Program-made: the position numbers and the translations under genes
IMG/VR virus record: IMGVR_UViG_3300019884_000003
Location: 1 to 41,130 of that record
DNA: 41,130 nt
Direction: 5' to 3' (one strand)
Source: a virus
The notes under the pieces: generated by a model
The model's database searches: none
What the model saw: only the letters and a program-made list of their open reading frames with translations
Told to the model about the DNA's origin: nothing
Shown: positions 31,257-38,144 of the stretch, piece after piece
Layout: the number at the start of each line of letters is the position of its first letter
How positions within the stretch are numbered: position 1 is the first letter of the stretch

Positions 31257-32003
31257 GTGAACAGTCTCAAGCGCCTGGCAGAAGATATCGAAGAGAGTAA
31301 ACAGTTTGGCTCGCGGGTCATCCGCAGTCATAGACGGCCACCAACGGGGAACCTTCGTAAGGCAGCAGCCGCAGCAATGCTTGCGGCGGCAATGATTATG
31401 ACGCTCGCTCCCGTTGCTGGCACACCCGCTGTCAAGGTGGCCGTTGCCGCCCCTGTAGTCGACGCTGAGGGCTTGGAGATATTTGACCCCGACGTGACTA
31501 CCACCCAAGAGATCGAACGCATGAAGGAGCAAATCTCGCGGTCACGTCGCGCGGCTGTAGCTGCGCCTGCCCCCGTGGTTGTTCGAGTAGTTAAACCGGC
31601 GTGGGTTCACCCGTTGGCCAGTGGCAGAGGAGGGAATTCCTGCTACCGCACTAGCAAGCGTCCTAGCCATGGTGGTGTAGACCTAGCCCAACCATCAGGC
31701 ACCCCAATACGTTCCGTCGCGGCAGGCACTATCTACCGCAAGGCATACGAGAGTGGCGGCGCTGGCTACTACGTGACCGTTCGCCATGACGGGAATGTGT
31801 TCAGCCAGTACCACCACCTACGCGCCCATTCCCCCCTTGGTGTCGGCGCACGCGTTAGCGTCGGACAGATCATCGGTTATGTTGGCCGGACAGGCAACGC
31901 GACGGGTAACCATTTGCATTTCGAAATCCGTACAGGCTCGCTGAGTCATCGGGTAAACCCTGCAACGTTCATGCGTGCACGGGGAATTAACATCGGCTGT
32001 TAA
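31257..32003 (+). CDS. Membrane-anchored M23 metallopeptidase
   Basis: A 248-residue zinc endopeptidase that cuts peptidoglycan cross-bridges. Zinc ligands are His138 and Asp142 in SHGGVDL and His221 in NHLHF (219-221); His187 in QYHHLR is the expected catalytic histidine. An N-terminal basic stretch and one span (about 36-58, AAAAAMLAAAMIMTLAP) act as signal or anchor; a coiled linker follows. It lies in the replication half, far from the endolysin-holin pair. It may be a second lysin or a wall-remodelling enzyme. GTG start at 31257; AGAGAGG lies 6-12 nt upstream. Confidence 0.88.
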   Translation: MNSLKRLAEDIEESKQFGSRVIRSHRRPPTGNLRKAAAAAMLAAAMIMTLAPVAGTPAVKVAVAAPVVDAEGLEIFDPDVTTTQEIERMKEQISRSRRAAVAAPAPVVVRVVKPAWVHPLASGRGGNSCYRTSKRPSHGGVDLAQPSGTPIRSVAAGTIYRKAYESGGAGYYVTVRHDGNVFSQYHHLRAHSPLGVGARVSVGQIIGYVGRTGNATGNHLHFEIRTGSLSHRVNPATFMRARGINIGC

Positions 32004-32005
32004 GA

Positions 32006-32019
32006 GTCTTAACAATTAG
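32006..32019 (+). promoter_or_regulatory. GTCTTAACAATTAG motif
   Basis: A copy of the dispersed motif directly before the ribosome site GAGAGAGGAGAGG of the gene at 32035, as at 2891 and 5637. Confidence 0.5.
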
Positions 32020-32034
32020 GAGAGAGGAGAGGGA

Positions 32035-32388
32035 ATGTACCTGTTCAGGAAATCTCGCGTAAGACGAAGAGCACAAGAGACACTCCGCGAGATAGCAAAG
32101 CAAGGCAGGGTGTTGCCCCCGGCGCTCGGGACTGTGCCCTGTGAGTACATATCGCTTCCGGCGCTTGACATACCCAAGCTAGCTCAGGCGTATATAGCTG
32201 GCATGGAGGCGGAAAAGACGGATGACTGGTGCCGCTGTGAATGGATTGTCCACCCGGATGACGTCGACAAGCCCAAGGGCAGCAGGCGAAAGCGGCGCGG
32301 TGATCTGGCGTGGGATTGCCCGCTGCATACCAAAGAGGGATTCCTGATCTACTTCTTTGAATGGGTGTTCACCCGTGGCAAGAATTGA
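32035..32388 (+). CDS. Hypothetical protein with Cys/His site
   Basis: A 117-residue basic protein. DDWCRCEWIVHPDD and LAWDCPLHTKEGF contribute three Cys and two His that could bind zinc. The N-terminus is a basic helix. The final third is aromatic (LIYFFEWVFTRG). It overlaps the next gene's start. Function unknown. Confidence 0.75.
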   Translation: MYLFRKSRVRRRAQETLREIAKQGRVLPPALGTVPCEYISLPALDIPKLAQAYIAGMEAEKTDDWCRCEWIVHPDDVDKPKGSRRKRRGDLAWDCPLHTKEGFLIYFFEWVFTRGKN

Positions 32389-33007
32389 TTGGGATGAGCT
32401 AGAGCACATCGAAGACGGCAGTCAAGGATGGCGTGTAGCGCTTGCACAGGATGGTACGGGTCATGGCCTAGCTGACCTATCAGGCGTATACGTACCTGGT
32501 GAGGGAGACAACCCTCAGGCGTTCGTCATTGGGGAAGCGCCTGGCGCTCAGGAAGAGATGTTGCGCCGTCCCTTCGTTGGTCCATCGGGAAGGGTTATGC
32601 GTGACCTGATGGCCATTGCTGGTTTGTATTCCGCCTACACGCACAAAGGAGGGGAACCAAATTGCTGGCTTACCAACGTAGTCAAGTTCCGTCCACCACG
32701 GAACCGCACGCCGACTCCGATGGAAATCCGCGCTGCTCGTCCATACCTGGCTATGGAATGGGCCGCTGTAGGAAAGCCACGCGTGATTGTTCCCGTTGGG
32801 GGAACGGCGCTAACGGCCATCACGGGCAAGCCGCAATCGATTCTGATTGCAGCTGGAAAGCTCCACAAGTATCGAAGTAGGGAAGGGATTGAGCTTTGCA
32901 TTTGGCCGATGGTGCACCCCTCCTACGGGATACGCGGGGGTCCGGCAGTGCAAGAGATACTTGAGAAAGACTGGGAAACGTTCGCCGAATGGAGAAACAG
33001 GCAGTGA
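32375..33007 (+). CDS. Uracil-DNA glycosylase, family 4-like
   Basis: A 210-residue repair enzyme removing uracil from DNA. Motif A is VIGEAPGAQE (51-60), followed by RPFVGPSGRVMRDL. NVVKFRPPRNRTPTPMEI forms the next conserved block, and the second motif is HPSYG (181-185). The Fe-S cysteines of many family 4 enzymes are not apparent; only two cysteines were found. The start is uncertain: GTG at 32375 overlaps the preceding gene; an in-frame TTG at 32357 is possible. Family-internal subtype not resolved. Confidence 0.82.
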   Translation: MARIDWDELEHIEDGSQGWRVALAQDGTGHGLADLSGVYVPGEGDNPQAFVIGEAPGAQEEMLRRPFVGPSGRVMRDLMAIAGLYSAYTHKGGEPNCWLTNVVKFRPPRNRTPTPMEIRAARPYLAMEWAAVGKPRVIVPVGGTALTAITGKPQSILIAAGKLHKYRSREGIELCIWPMVHPSYGIRGGPAVQEILEKDWETFAEWRNRQ

Positions 33008-33186
33008 AATATTCCGTGCTACTGACTACATACGGCGCACATCTAGAGGTACTTAAGACATCACAAATTACTATTGATGAGGCGGACATGTCGTGCGGCC
33101 TCGCTATAGCCGTGTCGGCTACGGAAGCGCCACAAGTGCGTGATGTACGGGTAGAGATAAGGAAGCTTGATGCTACGGCTACGTGA
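33004..33186 (+). CDS. Hypothetical 60-residue protein
   Basis: GTG at 33004 overlaps the glycosylase stop (GTGA) with GGAGAAACAGGCA upstream; an in-frame ATG at 32989 would overlap further. The sequence alternates strands (KYSVLLTTYGAHLEVLKTS, QVRDVRVEIRKLD). It overlaps the polymerase start by 17 nt. Function unknown. Confidence 0.62.
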   Translation: MKYSVLLTTYGAHLEVLKTSQITIDEADMSCGLAIAVSATEAPQVRDVRVEIRKLDATAT

Positions 33187-34354
33187 CCGCTTAGCCGGAC
33201 AGCCAATAAGATTTCATTGTGCTGAAACGAAATCGGACCTTCGTGAGGTGGCGGAGTTCATCCGCCGCCACCGCGCGTTAGGCATGGACACGGAATCAAC
33301 TGGATTGAACAGCTATCAGCCAGGCTGGCAGTTGCGCACTGTCCAATATGGGGATGACGTTGACAGCTACGTTGTCCCCCAACGGTTTCGTAAATTCATC
33401 GCTTGGTCTATGCAGCAGCCAGTCAAATGGATTGGCCACAATGGACCACACGACATCCGTTGTATCGATGCGCACCTAGGCTTTGATACGGGGGTTGTCT
33501 GCGCCGGGGAAACCTACCTCCCCTCACACCATGCCGACAGCCGGAATCAACGGGAAGGCGGAATAGGCCACGGGCTAAAGGAATTGGCAATCGCGCTCAT
33601 CGATCCTAGCGCCGGTAAGTGGGAGATCGAGTTAAAGCGCGTGTTCAAGACAATCAAGGTGCCGATGCCTGGTGAGTTCTTTAAATCGGGACCAAGGAGG
33701 GGGCAGCCTAAGACCCGCAATGCCAAGCTCGGTGAGGGTTGGGGGTTGATTGACCCCATGCATCCGGCCTACATCGCTTACGCAGCAGCTGATCCGATCC
33801 TCACCTATCGCGTATGGCGGAAGTACCAACCGATTGTGCAAGAGTTCTATGACCTTTATGAGTTCGATCACAAGGTACAGATGGCATGCGATCTCTTGCA
33901 GCGCAGAGCTATCCGCCTTGACGTGCCGTACACCCGCGCATTGAGTGACGCGTTCACCACCAAGGCGGAACGTTATATCCAGCGGGCAAAGGAGTACGGA
34001 TGTACAAACATCCACAGTGGACGGAAGGTAGCCGCAACGCTGCTCGACCTAGGCGCTCGGCTGAAAGATCGCACTCCTACCGGCCAATACCAAGCCACTG
34101 ATGGCATCCTGCGCCGACTAGCCAAGGCCAGCAGTGATCCGGATATCAAGGAATTCGTTCGCTGTGTGCTGGTGGCAAAGCAATTGCTCAAGCGCCGGGT
34201 GAACTACACAGAAGCAATGCTGAGAGAGATGGATAGCGCCGGACGGGTTCACCCGAGCATCAACAGTCTAGGTGCGCGTACAACGCGTATGAGCGTCAGC
34301 AGGCCACCGCTACAGCAGTTGCCGACAAAGGACAGAGATGATGAGGAGGGGTAG
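33170..34354 (+). CDS. polA: DNA polymerase family A, N-terminal piece (exonuclease and thumb)
   Basis: A 394-residue fragment with the 3'-5' proofreading domain and the start of the polymerase domain. Exo I is Asp40-x-Glu42 in GMDTEST, Exo II is Asn91/Asp95 in HNGPHDIRCID, Exo III is Tyr204/Asp208 in YAAADP. It then follows the thumb and reaches HPSINSLGARTTRMS...RPPLQQLPTKD, the conserved lead-in to motif A. After Asp388 only RDDEEG follows before a stop, where an intact polymerase would continue with a segment such as SAAIRRCLIAD. That segment begins the second piece at 34957. ATG at 33170 follows AAGGAAGCTTG. Confidence 0.9.
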   Translation: MLRLRDRLAGQPIRFHCAETKSDLREVAEFIRRHRALGMDTESTGLNSYQPGWQLRTVQYGDDVDSYVVPQRFRKFIAWSMQQPVKWIGHNGPHDIRCIDAHLGFDTGVVCAGETYLPSHHADSRNQREGGIGHGLKELAIALIDPSAGKWEIELKRVFKTIKVPMPGEFFKSGPRRGQPKTRNAKLGEGWGLIDPMHPAYIAYAAADPILTYRVWRKYQPIVQEFYDLYEFDHKVQMACDLLQRRAIRLDVPYTRALSDAFTTKAERYIQRAKEYGCTNIHSGRKVAATLLDLGARLKDRTPTGQYQATDGILRRLAKASSDPDIKEFVRCVLVAKQLLKRRVNYTEAMLREMDSAGRVHPSINSLGARTTRMSVSRPPLQQLPTKDRDDEEG

Positions 34355-34356
34355 CG

Positions 34357-34584
34357 ATGAGCATGGGATTCAAGTTAATCCGCGAGATGACCCAAGAGGA
34401 AATGATTGAGGAACTACTTGCAGGGCAGAAAGCTCTGATGGCTGAAATGGATATGGACACGCTGAAGAAATACATAATCCACTACCGTCAAGGGCAGGTA
34501 ACCAAGAGGTTGGTTGAGGAAGCTGACCTATCTCCTGAGGCATACCCGATTGGCTTTCTAGGATTCGGGGAGGATCGTCAATGA
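34357..34584 (+). CDS. Hypothetical protein inside the polymerase split
   Basis: A 75-residue helical, acidic protein with AGGAGGGG ahead of its ATG, the strong ribosome site created at the end of the first polymerase piece. No motif recognised. It overlaps the next gene by 4 nt (ATGA), so the two inserted genes are translated together. Confidence 0.72.
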   Translation: MSMGFKLIREMTQEEMIEELLAGQKALMAEMDMDTLKKYIIHYRQGQVTKRLVEEADLSPEAYPIGFLGFGEDRQ

Positions 34585-34970
34585 AAATGAAATCCAGACT
34601 GCTGCCGTTCGCCAGCATCACTGAACGGCCATACGATCAGACACTACTGAAAGATGTTGACTGGTATACGATCCGGCCAACCTACGTACAGATGGCTGAT
34701 CTACACCTGACACAAGGTCATTGCAACATAGAGGGATTGTTCGGTAAGCGTTACTCGACTGACCCACATATCCGTGTAGTTCATTGGGATGAGCGGCTGT
34801 ACGTGGAAGACGGGCACCACCGTTTAGTAGAGCAGGCATTAGCCCGCAACGAAGTAGCGCTAGCCCGCGTGTTCACCTTCGCTATAGACACGTTCACCCG
34901 TAGTGAAACTGACCAGTGGGGAACCATGGACACGGGGCAGGTATGGGCATTCCCGTATGAAACTACTTAG
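34581..34970 (+). CDS. ParB/nuclease-like protein with tail-gene-derived end
   Basis: A 129-residue protein. Residues about 1-98 contain IRVVHWDERLYVEDGHHRLV followed by EQALARNEVALARVF, the DGHHR signature of ParB N-terminal-like domains found in DNA-binding or nuclease proteins. From nucleotide 34876 the reading continues, in the tail gene's own frame, as IDTFTRSETDQWGTMDTGQV and ends AFPYETT. Thus the normal end appears to have been replaced by an in-frame copy of a lectin-domain segment. Confidence 0.72.
   Translation: MKMKSRLLPFASITERPYDQTLLKDVDWYTIRPTYVQMADLHLTQGHCNIEGLFGKRYSTDPHIRVVHWDERLYVEDGHHRLVEQALARNEVALARVFTFAIDTFTRSETDQWGTMDTGQVWAFPYETT
34876..34951 (+). repeat. 76-bp direct repeat, polymerase-region copy
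   Basis: An exact copy of 20108-20183 in the tail gene. It forms the last part of the ParB-like gene and holds a possible GTG start (34903) for the second polymerase piece. The flanks on either side are unrelated to the tail gene. Confidence 0.95.
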
Positions 34971-35805
34971 CAGCGCAGCGATTCGCCGCTGTCTGATCGC
35001 CGATGTCGGCAAGGTGATTCTCACTGCTGACTTCAACCAGATCGAGCTACGTATTGCCGCTGGCCTGGCTGGCGAGCAAAGCCTGATCGATGCTGCCAAG
35101 CGCGGAGAGCACCTTATTAAGGCCAGCGCGGTCAAGCTATTCGGTGCCGACTACAACCCTGATCAGTACCGCTACACCAAGAACGTTACCTACGGGTGGC
35201 TATTCGGTGGCGGCGCAAAGACGCTGTCAGATCAGGCGGGTATCCCCTTCGCTGATGCAACTAAAATCGTTGGGGAGTACCAGGAAGCGTTTCCCGCTCT
35301 CACTGCATACAAGCGCAGAGAGCAGGAAGCGATCCTCAAGAGTGCGCTCACGCCAATGGAATACAAGCTGTATCGCACGCTGCGCTCTCAGATGTACGCC
35401 TGCCGGTATGACAGCAAGGAAGGGCAACTAGCTAGGGCGGCAATTCAAATCCAGATCAAGCGCTTGCTGTATCGGAAGATTGGCTATGCGATCACGCCGT
35501 TCGGTCGGCGCTTGATTGTAGATGCGCACAAGGCATACAGCGTCGTGAATTACAAAGTCCAGTCGACTGCTGCTGACCTGATGAAGCACGCGCTATTAGA
35601 TGTCATGGCAGACAAGGAATTAGCACCAACGGTGCTGCTGCTCATCCATGACGAAATCCTTGGGCAGGCTAGGAAGAGTGAGGCGGAACACATCGCACAA
35701 CGCTACGCCGAAGTCATGAGCCGAGAGTTCATGGGAGTACCGATTGCGGCTAGCGGCAAGGTATACGGCAAGTCATGGGGTCACGGATACATGGAGGGGA
35801 AATGA
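34957..35805 (+). CDS. polA: DNA polymerase family A, C-terminal piece (palm and fingers)
   Basis: The 282-residue catalytic part. Motif A is ADFNQIELR (metal-binding Asp25). Motif B is YRYTKNVTYGWLFGG (Lys75, Tyr79, Gly80). Motif C is LLIHDEI (His231, Asp232, Glu233). All catalytic residues are intact. ATG at 34957 gives MKLLSSAAIRR, but the ribosome site is weak (GGGGCAGG at about -20). A GTG at 34903 within the copied 76-bp segment is in frame and adds 18 residues. With the piece at 33170 it could form a working two-chain enzyme. Confidence 0.88.
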   Translation: MKLLSSAAIRRCLIADVGKVILTADFNQIELRIAAGLAGEQSLIDAAKRGEHLIKASAVKLFGADYNPDQYRYTKNVTYGWLFGGGAKTLSDQAGIPFADATKIVGEYQEAFPALTAYKRREQEAILKSALTPMEYKLYRTLRSQMYACRYDSKEGQLARAAIQIQIKRLLYRKIGYAITPFGRRLIVDAHKAYSVVNYKVQSTAADLMKHALLDVMADKELAPTVLLLIHDEILGQARKSEAEHIAQRYAEVMSREFMGVPIAASGKVYGKSWGHGYMEGK

Positions 35806-36107
35806 CAACGTTCAACGCACGTATGTTAGAGGGGCTGACACTCGATGCTGTTAAGGCCAAATCGCTTGCTCAGCATATGCGACTGGGTGAGGCTAACTCT
35901 CACTTCAATCCTGAAGTCTCAGCAGCCCAACGCCTAGCTACGTTGGGGGAATGCGTCGGCGCTGCGTTCAAGTATGGCGCACTAGAGCCGAACAACCCCA
36001 TGCTACAGGATCATTTGCTAGCGCTGGCAGCCTATGCGGCTACTTGGGCGGAACTACTTGACAAGGAAAATCTCTCGAACAAATTTGAATGGCTGGTGCG
36101 CCAATGA
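35802..36107 (+). CDS. Hypothetical 101-residue protein
   Basis: ATG at 35802 overlaps the polymerase stop (ATGA), preceded by GGAGGGGAA. Helical throughout (FNPEVSAAQRLATLGECVGA, then LALAAYAATWAELL). It shares its frame boundary with the next gene as ATGA. Function unknown; small helical proteins of this kind are common downstream of phage polymerase genes. Confidence 0.72.
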   Translation: MTTFNARMLEGLTLDAVKAKSLAQHMRLGEANSHFNPEVSAAQRLATLGECVGAAFKYGALEPNNPMLQDHLLALAAYAATWAELLDKENLSNKFEWLVRQ

Positions 36108-36538
36108 GTTTCGAGCGTATAGAGGTACTGACCAAGGAGCACTTTGATACCAGGCGCTACAACGGTCACCGAATCCATATGAGCGCTGCGTTGTCGGCAA
36201 GGCTCATGCAGCGGTACCAACCACCAGCGGCAGAGCGCGAGATAGACAAGCTACGAGATATCCTATACGGCGCACCATTGCTCTATCAGCTGATGGGGAT
36301 TCCGATCATCAACGATGTCGGGATAACCGATGAACTGCAATGGATTCTGGTGGACCCTACCGGCGAGGAAGTCGAGAGGGGGAGCGTTACACCTGATCAC
36401 GATGAAACCAAATGCACTGGCGAATATAAAAATTGTCAGTGTGTATGTCCGGCGTGCGTCGCCGAACATGTGAGGAGGTTCACGCATGACGACGCTTCCG
36501 CGCGGATCGTTCAAGGCGCTAATGGCACGCGTACCTAA
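36104..36538 (+). CDS. Hypothetical protein with Cys cluster
   Basis: A 144-residue protein starting MSFERIEVLTKEHFDTRRYN with ATGA overlap to the previous gene. It has a helical middle and ends with TKCTGEYKNCQCVCPACVAE, five Cys and neighbouring His suited to zinc binding. Its last 50 bases overlap the resolvase gene. Function unknown. Confidence 0.72.
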   Translation: MSFERIEVLTKEHFDTRRYNGHRIHMSAALSARLMQRYQPPAAEREIDKLRDILYGAPLLYQLMGIPIINDVGITDELQWILVDPTGEEVERGSVTPDHDETKCTGEYKNCQCVCPACVAEHVRRFTHDDASARIVQGANGTRT

Positions 36539-37142
36539 TGAGTTCCATCTAATCGTGTTCGATCCGGGCGGCACTATCGGTTGGGCGCACTTCGTACTCA
36601 ACTACAGGGCGTTTTCGCGGCCAGAGCACAAGGTGCTAGCCAACCTCCAATCGTGGGATTGTGGGGAGTTCTCAGGTACCGAGACGGCGCAACTGACATC
36701 AGCGGTAGCGCTCATCCGTCGCGCGCATTTCGAGCCTATGCCGTTCACCACAAAGATCACAGTACTGAGTGAGGATTTCGCGCTGGCACAGCTTATAGGC
36801 GGAAAGGAATTAGTTAGTCCCATCCGCATAAACGCTGTGCTCGATTGGGAATGTCAGAAGCAAGGGCTAGCACTTGAGCTTCAAGACCGTAGCCAGCGCA
36901 CACAGATTACAGCTGATCGCTTACACCTAATGGGTTTTGAGCCACCAGGGCGTAAGCGCTGGTCACCAAACGGGCCAGGGAAAGACGCGTTTGCAGCTAT
37001 GCAACACGGGGTAGTGAAGCTGCGGCGCATCAAACAATCAACGCTCTCGCGCCCGTGGAAGCTGTCTGATGGGACATCATCAAATGCAATCTGGGACTGT
37101 GCTTGTGCGAGAGGCAGGCGCTGTGATCTCACCCATCCGTGA
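36486..37142 (+). CDS. RuvC-like Holliday junction resolvase
   Basis: A 218-residue RNase H-fold nuclease. The first acidic site is Asp in LIVFDPGGTIGWAHF, followed by the second strand, VLSEDFAL with Glu, and the C-terminal helix KDAFAAMQHGVV with Asp in the D-x-x-D/A-type position. This is the arrangement seen in phage RuvC-like resolvases. It probably cuts branched DNA before packaging. ATG follows GTGAGGAGGTTCACGC. Confidence 0.82.
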   Translation: MTTLPRGSFKALMARVPNEFHLIVFDPGGTIGWAHFVLNYRAFSRPEHKVLANLQSWDCGEFSGTETAQLTSAVALIRRAHFEPMPFTTKITVLSEDFALAQLIGGKELVSPIRINAVLDWECQKQGLALELQDRSQRTQITADRLHLMGFEPPGRKRWSPNGPGKDAFAAMQHGVVKLRRIKQSTLSRPWKLSDGTSSNAIWDCACARGRRCDLTHP

Positions 37143-37157
37143 CAGGGAGGTAAATAT

Positions 37158-37400
37158 ATGCCTAGTCATCCGGTATTGGCGCACTCATCTAAGGACGCAT
37201 TAAAGATCTATCAGGAATTGGGTGAGCTTACTGAAAAAGAACTACTAGAGTTGCACCATCTCTACACCCCCGTAAGGCGTGAGGGTTACTTGCGCAGTAT
37301 CTACAGCTATCACGCGGGAGCGATCGCACGTGGCGTCTATGATCGATGGGCCGCTACGCACACTTGCAAGGCTTGTGAGCAGGCAAGCAAGGAAGTGTGA
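37158..37400 (+). CDS. Hypothetical protein with C-terminal CxxC
   Basis: An 80-residue helical protein (LKIYQELGELTEKELLELHH) ending in HTCKACEQASKEV with a Cys-x-x-Cys pair. GGGAGGTAAATATATG supplies the start. Its stop overlaps the second CRP-like site. Function unknown. Confidence 0.72.
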   Translation: MPSHPVLAHSSKDALKIYQELGELTEKELLELHHLYTPVRREGYLRSIYSYHAGAIARGVYDRWAATHTCKACEQASKEV

Positions 37401-37418
37401 CCCACATCACACTTGACA
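37396..37418 (+). promoter_or_regulatory. CRP/GlxR-like site 2 abutting a TTGACA box
   Basis: TGTGA (37396-37400), six bases, TCACA (37407-37411), then TTGACA at 37413-37418. The -10 region 17 nt further (GAGTCT) is poor. The site centre would be about 44 bp before the expected transcript start, close to the class II activator position. The gene at 37485 lies downstream. Confidence 0.5.
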
Positions 37419-37484
37419 GTAATTAACTCCCCATGGAGTCTGTGACCAGTAGCCCAGAGAGGGCACCCGAGGAAAGGTAAGATT

Positions 37485-37787
37485 ATGGCTGAGACAGCTA
37501 GCACGCGCCCGAGCCGTTCGCGTCGCCCCAAGGCGGATGCCGTTGACGGCGCTGCCCCCACCAAAGCCACGCCTGCCAAGGCGGCCAAGGCGACGCCTGC
37601 TAAGGCTGCTGCCACCAGCACAGGCGAGGATGGCCGTACCCGCGTCCCCGTGGTACTCGAATACGTTGGCGACACCAAGAGCTACGCCGTGTTCACCCCC
37701 CCGAAGTCGAGCGGTTGTGTCGGCAAGTTCTACGCGCCGCTTGGCACCGAAGAGGTCAAGGTGCTGCTCATCGGGCCGTCTGAGTGA
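37485..37787 (+). CDS. Basic Ala/Lys-rich protein with small folded domain
   Basis: A 100-residue protein. Residues 1-48 are disordered and basic with TKATPAKAAKATPAKAAATS, like histone-type or AT-hook-poor DNA-binding tails. Residues 50-100 form a beta-rich domain (RVPVVLEYVGDTKSYAVFTP) ending GTEEVKVLLIGPSE. Probable nucleoid-like or replication accessory protein. It is preceded by the CRP-like promoter region and followed by a strong terminator. Confidence 0.7.
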   Translation: MAETASTRPSRSRRPKADAVDGAAPTKATPAKAAKATPAKAAATSTGEDGRTRVPVVLEYVGDTKSYAVFTPPKSSGCVGKFYAPLGTEEVKVLLIGPSE

Positions 37788-37832
37788 CCTGCTAGGTAGC
37801 GTGTTCTTTTTGGCGATCGAAGTTCGCTACCG

Positions 37833-37882
37833 CGATATCCCCCGGTTCTAGGTCCACACCCTAGCCGGGGGATATCGTTTTA
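37833..37882 (+). terminator. Rho-independent terminator
   Basis: Perfect 13-bp arms CGATATCCCCCGG (37833-37845) and CCGGGGGATATCG (37865-37877), with an inner CTAGG/CCTAG pair, followed by TTTTAT. Just upstream, GGTAGCG...CGCTACC forms another stem (37795-37831). Confidence 0.92.
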
Positions 37883-37899
37883 TCTGGAAAGGAATAGGT

Positions 37900-38088
37900 G
37901 TGGCGACGCTGATTAGCAGGGCGCAAGGTGGACCGCGAGACGGAGTTAAGCTCATGTGCCCATCGTCGTGGGATGGCACCATAGAGCGCCCTAGAAACGC
38001 CTCAGGGCCGATTTCACGCTACCCTGGTAAGTACGTGTGGGATCACGACTTTGAAGCGTGGATTTGGCACACAGACAGAGACAGATAG
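37900..38088 (+). CDS. Hypothetical 62-residue protein
   Basis: GTG at 37900 with GGAAAGGAATAGGT upstream. The pattern RAQGGPRDGVKLMCPSSWDG, then a Tyr/Trp-rich end, is compact. It sits as a single gene between two terminators. Function unknown; similar small proteins occur in actinophage early regions. Confidence 0.72.
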   Translation: MATLISRAQGGPRDGVKLMCPSSWDGTIERPRNASGPISRYPGKYVWDHDFEAWIWHTDRDR

Positions 38089-38090
38089 CA

Positions 38091-38123
38091 AGAACCCCCT
38101 CGCTCATAAAGCGTGGGGGTTCT
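38091..38123 (+). terminator. Hairpin between the 62-residue gene and the primase gene
   Basis: AGAACCCCC (38091-38099) and GGGGGTTCT (38115-38123), with inner CGCT/AGCG. The following CTTGCGC has no T-run. It lies 3 nt after the previous stop and 22 nt ahead of the primase-helicase start. Confidence 0.7.
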
Positions 38124-38144
38124 CTTGCGCAGAGAGGAGAGGAA

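Larger units (their letters stand above)
34334..34971 (+). other. About 638-bp insertion interrupting the family A polymerase gene
   Basis: Removing 34334-34971 rejoins GAC (Asp388) to AGC GCA GCG ATT CGC CGC in frame, restoring LQQLPTKD-SAAIRRCLIAD. A CAG triplet occurs at both edges (34333-34335 and 34971-34973), so the exact ends are uncertain by 3 bp. The insertion holds two complete genes with their own ribosome sites plus the 76-bp copied tail segment. No endonuclease, intein block or transposase is recognised. Confidence 0.7.

Noticed and set aside
20108-34951. Diversity-generating retroelement with template and variable repeat
   Set aside because: The two 76-bp copies are identical with no adenine-specific changes, and no reverse transcriptase is encoded.
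34334-34971. Intein in the DNA polymerase
   Set aside because: The insertion contains stop codons and separate starts, and lacks the N-terminal Cys/Ser and C-terminal His-Asn splicing blocks.
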